Notes: generated by a model from the sequence alone, not told the origin. Positions 41,201-53,162 are shown, counted from the first letter of the stretch. The stretch is DNA of 64,000 bases from Symbiodinium natans (GCA_905221605.1 CAJNDS010002825.1:62001-126000); one strand, 5' to 3'. Made by a program: numbers and translations.

Positions 41201-41915
41201 TTGTCGAGGTCGCATACAGACGTCGAGAAGATGGAGAAGCGGCGCTCGACAAACGGGAGCTTGGAAGCTTCTCTGAGTGGTCGCAAAACCCAAGTATAGA
41301 AAGCAACGCATACTCTATAGAACTCTATAGAATTAGCTTGCTCCAGACTCGTCGTATTCGTAGTTTCTCTTGAGCTGTTTTCGTTCTTGCGACGTTTTCT
41401 CGTATGGACCTTCGGGCTTGGGGAGTTGCAGCAACGCTTCTCTCTCTCTGCCCCCGTATACTACAGAGACCATCGTATGTACCATTGTATATAGTCATGA
41501 CTCGTCATTGGCTGCGGGTCGATTCGGGCAGGTGCGGAACCTCAGGTTAAAGTTTCAGACGATCAATAATTGGTAAGTCTAGCACCTGCAGCGATGCATA
41601 GGTGTCTGCAATGGTTCTTCTGAGAGATGGTGTGTCAGCAAGAATCTGACATGGTTGGGGTACGATGTGGTCCTGAAGAACGAAGGAGAAGAATTGTAGG
41701 AAACTCGTTGAGTACAGCTTCTTTCCTCAGACGTAGGTTTGGGTGGCGGCTCCCTGGCAGCTGAGGAAAGATCCGAGACAGCACCTCGCTACAGAAGCGG
41801 GTCAGGATCGCGCAAGCCGGAACTTATAGTCTACTTCAGCATACTGTGGTACAGTAGTGTCGGGGACCGGTGCTTTCGGAGAGGCCTGGGGTCTTTGAGT
41901 GGTTGAGACAGTTGC
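38234..41915. other. No supported gene
   Basis: (CT)n and (TG)n runs at ~38,570-38,635, a CCCTAAACTCTAAACCCTA word at ~38,898, and TATAC/GTATA-rich stretches at ~40,245-40,285. A frame around 40,440-40,615 (ILDVPPLTPLLTHAAQDP) may be an exon but has no domain. Confidence 0.4.
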
Positions 41916-42119
41916 GCAAAGTCACCAACGGAAGCACTTCGAAGTCCGCACCTTCGCCCATTGTTTCGAGTGAAAGAAAGAAGCTCGAACGAAGGAGTAA
42001 GTCTGCACCTCAAAAGCAATCCTACAGTCAGAGCAATGCCCTAAGTTTAGCACAGATCAAGTCCACCAAGGGCAATGGCCTGCATTCAGGATTCTTGAAA
42101 TGGAGACTCCATGGGCAAG
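41916..42119 (+). CDS. Candidate exon, unknown gene
   Basis: Preceded by CAG near 41,913 and followed by a GT donor (GGCAAG|GTAGGATG, ~42,119). Reads LRKVTNGSTSKSAPSPIVSS, ERKKLERRSKSAPQKQS and LAQIKSTKGNGLHSGFLK: Ser/Lys-rich, without a known domain. It may join the frames at 42,185-42,311 and 42,610-42,802. Confidence 0.3.
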
Positions 42120-42184
42120 GTAGGATGAAGATTTCGTATGGCATGGGATTTCGCATGGCATGGTAAACAGTAAATAGCAAAATG

Positions 42185-42311
42185 AAGCCTCGAAAGTCGA
42201 GAATCCACGAAGACTTTTTCGTGGACTGGTTTGCATCCAAGGTTCGCAAAACGTTCACAAAACACAGAGACTTCTTTCCTTTGATTTGGAGTCTTCCCTT
42301 TGTGTGGGCTT
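42185..42311 (+). CDS. Candidate exon, unknown gene
   Basis: Reads KPRKSRIHEDFFVDWFASKV then RKTFTKHRDFFPLIWSLPFV, ending before a GGCTTCAG|GTGGGT donor at ~42,312. Aromatic-rich; no family recognised. Confidence 0.3.
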
Positions 42312-42609
42312 CAGGTGGGTCTCGGGCTTTTAGGAGCTCCAAGGCCATGTCTCCAGAGTCTTTGCGACTGGGCAGCAGTGGAACGGAGTTGCAAGCTGCA
42401 AAAACCATTTGCTCTGACCCCTGAGACCTCACATTCCCACATCTCTGCCCCCCTGCCCCCGGGAGCGCCTTGACATCCAATGTCGCAACCAGCCTTGTAA
42501 TTTCTGGGTGGCTTTGGTTTCGGACTGTGTTTGATTTGGGCTTCTGCGAGGGGATTTGGTGAAGATTGTTTGGAGGTGCGTTGGTTTTGTTGGTTTAGGA
42601 AAGGGTTGA

Positions 42610-42802
42610 TGTATTGGGCTTATTAGACTGGTCGAGGTCAAAGAATGTCCTTCCGGAAAAAGTGGAGCTTGTTGCCCGGAAAGCACCGAAACCGCCTCCC
42701 AAAGTGCAAAAATGTGCCAGATTGACGGGCCCTCCAACAATTGCAGACCTTCCCCCCGAAACCCTTCGCCCCTACTTGGCTCAGGAGTGTGAACCTTCGT
42801 GA
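42610..42802 (+). CDS. Candidate exon, unknown gene
   Basis: Frame reads GLLDWSRSKNVLPEKVELVA, RKAPKPPPKVQKCARLTGPP and TIADLPPETLRPYLAQECEP to a stop at 42,800-42,802. Protein-like with a Pro/Lys linker. It could be the last exon of the preceding two. Confidence 0.3.
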
Positions 42803-44219
42803 TTACACCCTGCTGCGGGGAACCAGCCTCCCGCACATCCTGCACCGCTGCGGACGTCCCACGGCTGGAAATCGTATTTTGTAAAAGTATACTAGGCGGA
42901 CCATATCACAAAGAGGCTGCAGCTTTTCTGTGTCTATTGTCCACCCTTTTAAGTTCTAGCACAGACTCCGTTGCCTAAGTCTGATTCCTTGATCGGCTTG
43001 ATCGCGCTTAATCTTCTCTGTGCTTGGGAAGAGGTTCCAAGAACACACTATGGCAAAATTGTGACAAAACGATGGGAAACTAAAGGTACACGGTCGGCGA
43101 TGCTCGTAGACTCGTAGACTTTGAGAAGTTGAGACTTCAACAAACATGCTCTCTCTCTCTCTACATATATAGGTACATAGCATTGCAGTATGCTGTTCTA
43201 GCATACAACTCTTGACATCGCACGGTATGTTCTCGTGCACGACTATAGGCATTTCCATGGCACGTCACGGCAGCCTGCACAATCTCCGTTGAATCATCTT
43301 TAACTCAGCGGCGGCAGAGACATCTTGCAGGTCAGTTTGCTATGGCAAGCCTTGCGACTTCCTCCTACTCTCCGGAGGAGGCACCCAAGTTCCGGCACAA
43401 ATGAAGTGCTTCTTCAGAGCGTCTCTTTTCCAAAGATTCCGAACGGCCCCATCATGCTTTCCACACTCCTTTTTCAGCTTGGAGCTCCTTTTTTCCAGCC
43501 TGGAGGCCTTCCAACATCATGGACAATCCCGGAAATGGTGGTCTTGTAGAGACAACCTGAAACCGAATCAACAGAACAAGCTTCGGGGTTCCAGTATACT
43601 GTCGAGCTGATATAGTATATTCTCGTATTCTTGGGGTGCCTGGGAGTCCCACCTGGCTGTGCGGAAGTATTGCTTGCATTGCTGGTGTCGAGCAGGGCCG
43701 TGACTCCTTCTTTGCGGCGTCCTTTGACAGAGAGGACCATGTTCATGTTATCTACGGAAAGTAAGATCTTATGTAGTACACTTGTAGTACACTATACCTT
43801 ATATAGTTATTATAATTGTATGATACAATGTGTGATCATGTGTGTTGCATTATACTTCTTAGCCCCGTTTGAAGCCCTAAACACCTAAAAACGGACCTTT
43901 TGCTTGAAGCTCTAGCAAGTCTGCGCCCGAGAGAGGCAAGCATTCTCTACGCCAAGTCGCGACCTGTCAAGAAGCTCGACGCTCGGCTATGAATGACCCA
44001 GACCTACTGTGAGCGTTACGCAAGTGACTATCCCAAGAGGAACAATGCCGGGAGTTGGCTCGTGACCACAAGGGTCCTGCCTACGGTGTCCTGGCTCCTG
44101 CAAGGTTGGAGCCCGAGGAACGTAATTACCCCCCACCCCCTCCCCCCTCTTCTCGGAATCCAACCCACGGCGGAATACACACCGTAGGCCAAGTACTAGC
44201 TGAAAATTACTAACATTAA
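42803..44219. other. No supported gene
   Basis: A CTCTCTCT run near 43,150 and GTAGTACACT/TATAC words near 43,770-43,800. Frames around 43,330-43,550 have no domain. Confidence 0.4.
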
Positions 44220-44472
44220 CTACTAAGTGCTCACCACTTGCCACTTGCCACTTCCCACTACCACTTCCTACTTACTACTTACTTACTACTTAGTACTTAC
44301 TACTTACTACATACTACTTACGACTTCCTTCCTACATACTACCTGCTATCTACTACTCATATACTGCTTACTACTTTTCTACTCACTACGGACTACTTTC
44401 TACTTAAAGACTGACGACTCACAACCAACGACGACGAGGACCGTGGCGGCATCGGCGGCGGCGACGACGACG
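44220..44472. repeat. Pyrimidine-rich CTTACTA low-complexity tract
   Basis: CACTTGCCACTTCC then irregular ACTTACTACTTACTAC units. It grades into the pure trinucleotide repeat. Confidence 0.85.
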
Positions 44473-44492
44473 ACTACTATTACTATTACTAT

Positions 44493-44591
<99 letters not shown>

Positions 44592-44592
44592 G
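44473..44592. repeat. (TAC)n microsatellite
   Basis: About 120 bp of TAC/CTA repeats, pure from ~44,491. Poly-Thr and poly-Val frames through it are artefacts. It ends 15 bp before the acceptor of the TIR-like exon, so it probably lies in an intron. Confidence 0.97.
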
Positions 44593-44607
44593 ACGTTGCA
44601 AAGCCAG

Positions 44608-44777
44608 GATTTTTTCATCAGCCACAGTTGGCGCGACGATCGCTTTGGCAAGATTCTGGCCCTCTGGATTCACAGCATGCCGGCTGCAGTGGGGGGACAA
44701 AGGCATTGTCGGTTCATTTGTGGGCAGTTGGTTTGCGAGTTTTTTGTAGGCAAGAAATCCAACGTCGCTTGCAACAG
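44608..44777 (+). CDS. TIR-like gene, exon with DFFISHSW
   Basis: Acceptor AAAGCCAG|GAT at 44,607/44,608 and donor AACAG|GTGATG at 44,777/44,778. Reads DFFISHSWRDDRFGKILALW then IHSMPAAVGG. The [DE]FFISHSW-R/S-D start is the first strand and loop of TIR/Toll-like fold proteins. A dinoflagellate family I recall has this start, then an LDK-CIHQ segment and an LWS strand. Those follow at 46,676 and 47,098, so the three pieces are read as one gene; intermediate exons were not found. TIR folds mediate protein-protein contact or NAD cleavage; the role here is unknown. Confidence 0.5.
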
Positions 44778-46049
44778 GTGATGTCTTCAGGGCCTGCAGC
44801 AAGGGCTGCGCACACCTCGACCGATAATCAGATCACTCCACACCCGCGCAGGTCAATCATAGCCCCTCGTGATGATTGATTCAAATCCTCTTCAGCAAAA
44901 CCCAAACCTTGTGCTTAAAAGCGAATGGGTACGAAGCCCCCAAGCCCTAGAAAACGATCACAAGAAGGGCTCGAAGGTCATGGCTGCACAAGGCTATGCC
45001 TGCAACAAGCTCACTAGTCGCTTTGATGGGGCGGTTGGGTGTCGCAGAGCAAGGAACTTCCGATCTTGTTCCGTAAACGACATGACCAAACAACAAGATC
45101 ACTGGGATTCTGACGTTGAGTTGCCTGGGAGGAGTACTGGAGCGATCACAGATTGGCCTGATGTTTGGTGGTAGATTCTAGACGAAACCCCCCAATGTTA
45201 TGCTATGTTGTTTGCAGAAATTTTCAAATATGATGCTGGCAGATCAGAGTCGTTGCAAAAAATGCAGTAGTGCATTCCAGTAACCCTGTGGCATAATCAT
45301 GTATGATGTGAGGCCCCTTGGCCTACATGCTATTCCATTGAAACCCTGAAATCCTTCGTCCCAAGAAGAGTCATGTTGTCATGGGAGGCAACATGCGCTT
45401 TGCCCTTGCCGCCTCGTTGACGGTGGCACTGTGCTGCTGCATCTTGGCTCGCCTGGACATCTTGCCAAGGCCACCGTGACCACTCAGCACCATCAAGATA
45501 AGACTTTCCTTTTGGTCGTCAAACTGAATATTCCGCACAGCGCCCCACTCCAGGCAAACTTAGTTTACGAGTCACAGAAGCTACTTCAGATTTTGGCTCC
45601 TTGCATTTCCCGTCCCCTCTGCAGTTTCTCGACACGACTCCCCGTGTGCATGCTCGTTTTGTGCTCTCGCAGTCTGGGGCTTCGGTTGCATGTTGGCTGC
45701 CGTGCACATCTTGGTCTCACAAACAGTTGTTTGCACATTGCCTTGTTGTTTGTGCAGGTCTCCTTCGCAGGGCTCCTGTGTCCTTTGTGCGTCCTCCTCC
45801 CTTCAATATTTTGCTCCTGCCCTGATCCGAAGACTTCGTGCGCCTGTCTTGTCAACAATTAGCCCCACTCCTGGATCGTGTCCTGAAATTGCTGGGATTG
45901 CAGTTGTCGAATCTTCCGCATTTCTGCAGAGTTGCAGGGTCCAGCCTGCGGAGGGGATCGCCTTTTTCCCCTGGGCGTTGCGGCTTGGCAGTTCTTGGAC
46001 GAGCCTGCTGACTTCTGCGGATGTTGGGTTTGACGAAAAGGGTCGATCT
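44778..46049. other. Probable introns of the TIR-like gene
   Basis: One frame near 45,475-45,600 (TVTTQHHQDKTFLLVVKLNI, then LVYESQKLLQ) could be an exon. It is not recognised as part of the family. Confidence 0.3.
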
Positions 46050-46175
46050 TGTGTGTACTGCAGTGTACTGTAGGATACTTTTGGATACTATAGGTAACTA
46101 TAGTATACTATAGTATACTATAGTATATTATAGTATACTTTCGTCTACTATAGTATATTGTCGTGTACCAGTGTA
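46050..46175. repeat. ACTATAGTAT palindromic array
   Basis: About eight imperfect ~10-bp units of TATAGTATAC/ACTATAGTAT. Each unit is nearly its own reverse complement. Related words occur near 40,250, 41,310, 43,780, 47,310 and 50,625. Confidence 0.9.
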
Positions 46176-46279
46176 TCGGTCAATAGTTGGGCTTCTATCT
46201 TGGATTAACGTTGAGCCTCCGAAAGTCATCTCCCACTAAGGCCGACTGTTGATGCATGCTTTGGACTTCGTACAACCGA

Positions 46280-46332
46280 CCCTAAACCCTAAACCCTAAA
46301 CCCTAAACCCTAAACCCTAAACCCTAAACCCT
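46280..46332. repeat. Interstitial telomere repeat (CCCTAAA)7.6
   Basis: 53 bp of perfect CCCTAAA units, the plant-type telomere sequence also used by dinoflagellates. Unrelated sequence on both sides shows it is internal. Confidence 0.98.
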
Positions 46333-46675
46333 GCAACACCTGGATTTCTGCGTCCGAAGCCAGATACCTGGGCTCCGGGACCTTCTTCTGGTCGCTCGCT
46401 TGCTCGCACCACTTGCACACCTACATTTGGCAGAAGTCTCTTGCATGTATATGAAGGGCCATTCAAGTCTCGGTGTCTTGGTTGATGACGGCTGTGGATT
46501 GTTGCTTTGGTGTTTGAAGGCTTTAGGTTCTGTGGTTTCGGAAGTCTGCCCTGTTGATGGAGCTGCTTACCAGTGTCCTAGCTGCAAGCAAATGAGGAGT
46601 TAAGTCCTGATTAAATTACGAGTACCCTCCACAAGGAAGCGTTGATATACCCTTATTGGCATCCTTATCCCCAAT
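46333..46675. other. No confident gene; likely intron
   Basis: A frame at 46,400-46,603 contains VDDGCGLLLWCLKALGS but no family match. It may be an exon of the TIR-like gene. Confidence 0.3.
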
Positions 46676-46715
46676 GAGGAGTTACTTCCTGGACAAGTTC
46701 TGCGTGCACCAGACC
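46676..46715 (+). CDS. TIR-like gene, exon with LDKFCVHQ
   Basis: Reads SYFLDKFCVHQT. After ACC (46,713-46,715) the sequence is GCCTCTCGG. A GC-AG intron from 46,716 to 47,097 gives the join CVHQT-DPDLKQKG, matching the recalled family pattern C-I-H-Q-T-D-x-x-L-K-x-K-G. Non-canonical GC donors are common in dinoflagellates. The exon's left boundary is uncertain by a few bases. Confidence 0.5.
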
Positions 46716-47097
46716 GCCTCTCGGTGTCCATTGTGGAGATATCTGCCTACGTACTTTGGCAAGCGCCGGAAGTTCCTGCAGCACCCCTGGACCCGAAGGC
46801 CTCAACTCGAAACCTTGGGAGCGTCGAAACGTCGGAACATGTCGAAAAATTCTGACTAGGAAGCTTCGGACCCGCTAGAATCTGCCAAGAATGATTACGG
46901 CGGAGTCTAGAAGTAGGGTCTCGCCTACTGCTCGGTGCTTCCATGAACCTTTCTTTGCCGCCGTGATTCAGACCATCTTGTACCCAAACATACGATAGTA
47001 GTATACCATGAACCATGATATACAAATCTATACAATTTATGGTGTCAGAACTTTAGACAAGGGGCTGCCCACCAAGTGAATGTTCCTCAAAGCCAAG

Positions 47098-47190
47098 GAT
47101 CCAGACCTCAAGCAGAAGGGGGTGACCTCCTTTGCGGCTTTTGTGGCGAGCTCCGATCGCGTCCTGATGCTTTGGAGCCTTGGTTCCTCC
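47098..47190 (+). CDS. TIR-like gene, exon with LKQKGVTSFAAFVASS
   Basis: Acceptor GCCAAG|GAT at 47,097/47,098. Reads DPDLKQKGVTSFAAFVASS then DRVLMLWS, the helix and hydrophobic strand expected after the LDKFCVHQ segment. The exon probably ends near 47,188 (possible GT donor in TTG|GTTCC). The following RLWC-type motif of the family was not found downstream, so the gene is incomplete or its next exon is far away. Confidence 0.5.
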
Positions 47191-50100
47191 GGCTCCTGCT
47201 CCAACTTATTCTGTGATAGTTTCCTTGATCTTCTGCCCGAAAGGTATGATGCACCAGAGGTGAAGTCAGGGGTGTTTGCAGCTGCAATTCGGTCTGAACC
47301 CGAAGTCTACTATATAGTATAGCATTGTTGACTGCCTCAGTGCCAGCTACAGATCTTGCTGCAATCTGCAGGAACTTCTTTCGATGCTTCGTGAGGACCG
47401 ATAACATTTGCTAGAGCTCAACCTAAGGCCCTTTAAAATCCACCCCCTGAATTGAGTAAAGTTGGTGACAGCAGTCCTAGTCATCGTGGGGGAACCTGTT
47501 TGTAACCGCCTGTACTTGTGTTGGTGCCAGTGCTGCATATGATCCAGCATGCTAGGGTGGCACTGACAGGAGTGGCAGAGGAGGCAGGTAGTCGATTCTG
47601 CGCTAAGGAGCCCACAATACTTCACTCGACTTTGGTGCAGCTGGCCATGCAGAGCTCGGAAATACTCTTGGTGGTGAGGGTTCAGGGTTTGGGGAGTGGG
47701 GATTTGGGGCGGCAAGGGGTGTTTGGAACTGCAGACTGCAGATTCAGGGAAGAGGGGTTTGGTTTTGATCTCAGTAGCCAGATGAGGGTGAAAGCTCACA
47801 GGAGTCCAGTGGATTTTTGGCACAGCAGTCTAGTACACTTCTCCATGCTGTCCTATAGTATGCCGCACTACACTATGCAGTTTCCGACCTACTGCGCATG
47901 ACATTCCCGAGCAGTTGCAATATAAGCTCTTCTTTACCGAAGCTCCATGTCGAGAAAAACGTCACTAAGCCACACTAGGCAGTCGCCTATACCCTGCGCT
48001 AACTTCATGATCTTCTCATGTCACCGTTGCTCCCATCCATAGCAGAGAAGCTTGGAGAACTGAATAGTATGCTGCACAACGATATGCTAGCATCGTATAG
48101 ATGGTCCTGGGAACATTGCTGACCTTCGGGTTGCCACACAACTCTGAGTTCTGCAAACCAACAAGTGCTAACGCCAAACTTGCTCAGAAGTTCCGTGGCG
48201 ACCCCACAAACCTTAAACTCTCAGTATTTGCGCGCATGGCCTTACAGACTTTTCGAAAAGCACTGGAGATCCACGGATGGCATAAGGAGCGCCGTTTTGA
48301 CGAGTGCAGAGCGTAGCGCAGTGTATTGATAGCAGTTTGGTAGCTCGACAGGCTCTGCTGACGTTGGCAACACTTCTGTATTCATCTGGAGACGGTCCAC
48401 TGCTCATGATGACATGTCAGTGCCCGGCTCGTCCCAAGTGTAGGTACCAAGAGAATTAGTCAAACAGAAAGCGAAGGCACGCTGGAGTTGGCCGCATTGG
48501 TGAAAGCCAGCGATGGAGGCGTGCTGCCGCCTCCTGGCGAACAAAATTGGTTATGGTGGATTCTTCCTTTATCGCAGCATGCCATGCACCAAGTCCTTGA
48601 GAAAGGTGGTACCAACTTGTTGAAGCTTTCCGTGATCTCGTAGCACGTTTATACTGCAGCATGCTATGGCATGCTTGAGTTTGTGCTGGATGGGAGTTTC
48701 GAAGCAGGTGTCAGGGGACCAAGAACTGCACCCACACATGCTTTCCAAGATGCTATCTTTCATCTTTCAAAGGAAGAGGCAGTTTGTACCCGGCCGTGTG
48801 TAGAGCATTCTGAATATCCTTGGGCTGCACGGTGTAGTGTGCTTTCACTGCAGGACAGCATTGCACTGTTTGTACCATGGCTCCACAGTAGTTTACTTGC
48901 TGTGGCCAAAACAGGCCATGACGTAGAACAACCCCAAGTGATAGTCGTGGGAAGGGGCGAGCGAGGTTGGACTTCCTGCCCCTCCAGCTGGCAAAGGCAA
49001 AGGGTCCCCAGAATCCACGGTTTTAGGGTTTTGAACTCTTTGTGCTAGATATTGGGAGTCACTCGTAGCTATGAGTACAGTATAGGAGATTAGTGGTGCT
49101 TCTTCTGCCAGGGGGCTCTCACGTTCCCAAGCCATTGTATTGCCAGAACTGATCTCGCGCCGTCTTGTTTGCCTTTGGTACCCTTGCAGATCTTTGTTTC
49201 AGTCTTTATTCCTTTCGTTCCAGAATCCTTTTCCGCGAGATAACCGTCTCGCACATCCCCTGATGGCGTTACGACGCTTTTCTGTTTCTTGAATCTCTCC
49301 TTCCCGAAACTCGACGGGGCAAGCATTAGGCATTCCGAGTGACTTCTTGTGCCTATGACCAAGGCGCGAAGGAGCCAAGGCCACATGTCCTTTGGCCTTG
49401 GCATGGCCTGTGTGGGAGAACGCGGGCCACAAAAGGGGCCAAGCAGCGTCTCGAGGCACTGCCAGGGCACCTACCGCGCAAAGGGGCAAACGCTAAACGG
49501 CCGTTGGCATGGCCCACAACTAATGCTTGGCAAAAACGAGCGCGCTTCAAAGGCAAGCGCTTCATGGGGCCAACATTTTTGCCACCTCTCCCCCCGTACC
49601 CTCCTCCTGACCCTCCTGTGCCACTCCCCTTGGACGGCTCGAAGGCAGCCGATTCCCGTTGCCTAAGAAGTCTTTTGCCGAAAGTTAGGAAGTCGTGCCT
49701 ACCCTGGAGGTGAGTTTCATTGGATGGGTTATCGTCGCCTCGACACTGTGCTTTGTTCAGACGAATAGGCCAGCCAGGGTTGGGCCCAGGGCTTTTTCAA
49801 CTTCGAGAGCTTTCGGAGCTTTGCGAGAGCGCGATAGCTTGTGACGCTGCCGGTTGCTGATGGTGCTGTTAAGCTGTTAGGCTGATACGCTCTTGTTGCG
49901 GGTCCTAGACCCTCCCGTTTGAGTATTGGCATGGGTAAAAGGAGGTGCCGGGCCTTTTGCACGGATTGCTGGGCTCATATCTGGTCTCGTGATGTCATGT
50001 GCCCTCGGCAAGGCTGCTTAGCCGCCCGATCCCAGACGAGATATTCATCTGTTTGCTGATCGCAGTCGCCTGTCAGATGTTTCATTTTGGATGGGCTTTA

Positions 50101-52661
50101 GGCTTTCATGCATGTGATGACCATCTATTTCTATGCTCTGTGTTCAGACCTTTGCTGTCAACACGAGCCTTTTTGCTATGCCAAGCAGGAGATCTTCCTA
50201 AAGGAAATAGAGATGTGTTCAGGGCTTGAATGGGCTCGTGGACGGGGAGCACCGGGCTGCAAGACCTCTGTCACCACTTCGAGGCGTAGTTCCACTGCAG
50301 CTCCTCATTGCGCTGACACACTCACTTCGAAGTTCTTTTCGGGCAAGTGGGAAGGAAGATCCCGCCAAGCAAGCTCATAGAAAGCGCTACACCATCCTCA
50401 TGAGAAAGCCACAGCTAAGGCCAAGGCACACCAGAGAAGACAGATCCACATCCCCCGCGTCAAATTTCCTAGATGGTGGGCATTTGCCACCCAAACCGCA
50501 TGTAGACAACAGGGAGCAGCAATGAAAGCCGAGGTGTTCTCCTTCCTCCTGGCCACCTCGCTGCGGCGGTATGGCCGTGCCCGCAAGGCTGTTCGATTTC
50601 AAGGAACTTTCAATGCCATGTTGTAGCACTGTAGTACAGCAGGGTATGGCATCATACAGTGTGGCGGAGTGTAATGTTTGCTCTGTAGTCTGCGTGTGTG
50701 CTTTTTTGTGGCCCAGCTCTTAAAAGATTGCTCCCTTTCATGTCCAGCTGGGTCCAGCTGGTCCCCTATCTTTATTGCTTCGATGCCGGCAGCCGCGTTT
50801 GATGAGTTTGTTCTGCTCAGCAGTCAACGCCTGGAGTTGACACCCCTCTACTAGGTAGTGGACCGAGACCCTGAGGCCAACACTTACAGCGATGGCTACA
50901 TGCATGCAGTAAGCATCCATGGAGAGGTTTGCCTTTTGAGACTAGGCGAGTAGTCGAGTCTCAGCCCGTAGCCTAAACCTTGCAGTCATGTTGGCATAAA
51001 GGCCTTGGAAAAGCAGCTCCGATCCTTCGCAGTGCAGGACGGGGGTAAAGGAATTCGATGCGCTCCAACTGAAGCATACTCAGCGAATAAGGTTCGTTGG
51101 TGCATTCCTCTTGTTGCAAGCTTTCGAGAAGAAGCCCTTGCTGTGCCACCTCGGAACATGAGTGAATGTGACAGCTGTGACCCATTTACTGTTATGATGG
51201 TTTTGTGGAACATGATCGCGTGCTGCAGTTATCGTATGTTTTCGCGCGCTACAGCGTTTGTGCATGAACTGTAGTATGCCCTAGTTGATTGTGATCCTGT
51301 TGGAAATGGCTAGATTTACAAATTTCCAGAACATGGGGGATTCTGGAGGTTTGGCGGAAACTTTCGGCGGTGTATGAGGTAGGCTCTCGTTTTTCAGGAG
51401 ATGCGCCATATTCTATATGATACACGGTCATGTTCAAGCACCTCACTTCCCGCAAAACACCAGACTCCAACCACCCTAACCCTGCTTGGAAACTTACAAA
51501 ACCACCCTAAACCACTAAAGTGTATCCTTCCTGACACAAACTCAATACACCGACATTGCAAGAACATTCTCTTGAGCTCCAGGAGGCCAAGTGCTACAGC
51601 GCTGCGGATCGGCGTTCGGTGGAGAAGGCCTTGCTGCGATGGTGTCTTGGCCTGTTCCCGGAGGGCAGAAGGTCAAAGTCGAGTTAGGTCGTAAATTATA
51701 GGGGTGATGTTTTCCGAGGGTTCAAGCCGAATGGTGCTAATGGGGTTTGAGAAGCTTGGATCGAGGAGAGCTTAAGACACAAGAGTGCCGCTGGAGCATT
51801 GGTTTGAGCAGCCTTTTTGCTCTAGCAGCGTGATCAGCCAGACCGAATGACGTTGAGCCGAGCGCCTTTGTCCGGACAGCGTCGTGAGTGATCCCCATGG
51901 CGCGCCAAGGTTCGCCAACCTGGAGATGTGCAACGAGCACATTCGGGAAGGAGCTGCGGAGTTTGTCTGGTCATCAAGTCAAGGGAGTCAAGCGTAGAGT
52001 CGCAATCACTGACCGTTCAGCGCTAGTAGCTTGTCGTCGAACCCCGAGTACAGGCAGTCTGGGAATCAAGTTTCGTTCTTGGGGATGAAATCCAGATTGT
52101 GACAGTCCGACGTTCAGGCTGCCACCGAGAAGAGCATGTTTCTAAGCTTTCAAATCGCCAACGTTTCGTCCGAGTTCAAGAGGCATTCCCGAAGAAGCAA
52201 TCCCAAACATTTAGCCTCTCGATAACTCGATCCGTTCCTTCTCTGGAGGCGTCAGAGACAAGGTGCTTCTGGCTGTCGGCTCCGAGGCCCCCAGGGAGTT
52301 TCTCGATATCTTTGCGGGGACCCAAACAATTCGGAGACTGCATGTTGTGTAGCGATATAACCTCCTTGACTTGGAGGTTAGTCAGTTGGCTTTGCAGTTG
52401 TGGGCTTGGGGTTTTTGATGTGTTTGTTTGTGCACTTGCGGGCTTGATTTCAGTCGCTGGGTTTGCCAGTTCTGGCCTTTTCCCGCTTCGCGCCTGAGCA
52501 CCCAGGGCTGTGAGGCGTTGCCCAAGTTCTACTCTCCTTTGCTACACCCAAGTGCTCACACAGCTGGGTGTTTCCTCAGAACTTCTCTGGTCTCTGGCAC
52601 CTAGCACTCGGCTCTCATGCACGTACCTCGCTAGCATACGAGCCTAGCACTTCCCTACCAG
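47191..52661. other. No supported gene
   Basis: Many short frames on both strands without domains. Frames at 48,671-49,048 and 50,108-50,380 could hold exons. TATAGTAT and GTAGTAC words recur. No large repeat was recognised. Confidence 0.35.
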
Positions 52662-53162
52662 ATGTCCAAGTACTACAAGGGGGAAGGGAGGAACTCACCT
52701 CGAGTGGATCCAGATCCTCGAGTGCAGGTCCATTATCCGATGCAGATGCTCTTGCCAATGGCATTGATCAACCTGTTCTCAGAGTTGGACTACACCGCTG
52801 GACGGGCTGAAGCTCATGTCCTAGCTCAGGTGTTCAACACCGCCACAAGAACTGTTCATGTGCCAGTGCACCCCTTCACAACACAGGCCCTTTGGAGCTG
52901 CAGCAGATTGAACCAACTCAGGGTGTTGTTGCTGGCCGAAGCCATGCAGGACGTTTTTATGACGAAGACACCGTCTACCGCTTGGCTACGATGTTACTGG
53001 GGTGCATCTTGGAAACTGATGTTCCTGAGTAGCACGCCTCTGAGTTTCATGGCGAGCAGCAATGTTATGCCATTTTTCAATCCAGCCGAGGTTTGGCTGG
53101 TTAGCGTGCCTGCTGTTTCTGGCGCCGACCTCAGGTTTGTCAGCATTCAAGAGGGACAGTAG
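52662..53162 (+). CDS. Unidentified open frame
   Basis: 166 codons starting MSKYYKGEGRNSP. The body reads QMLLPMALINLFSELDYTAG, RAEAHVLAQVFNTATRTVHV, NQLRVLLLAEAMQDVF and PAEVWLVSVPAVSGADLRFV. It reads like real protein, with a Leu-rich helix-forming centre, but no family is recognised. It is possibly one long exon. An opposite-strand frame (53,345-52,986) overlaps it and looks less protein-like. Confidence 0.3.
   Translation: MSKYYKGEGRNSPRVDPDPRVQVHYPMQMLLPMALINLFSELDYTAGRAEAHVLAQVFNTATRTVHVPVHPFTTQALWSCSRLNQLRVLLLAEAMQDVFMTKTPSTAWLRCYWGASWKLMFLSSTPLSFMASSNVMPFFNPAEVWLVSVPAVSGADLRFVSIQEGQ

Noticed and set aside
44227-44651. Poly-Thr / poly-Val / poly-Ser frames
   Set aside because: Translations of the (TAC)n microsatellite.
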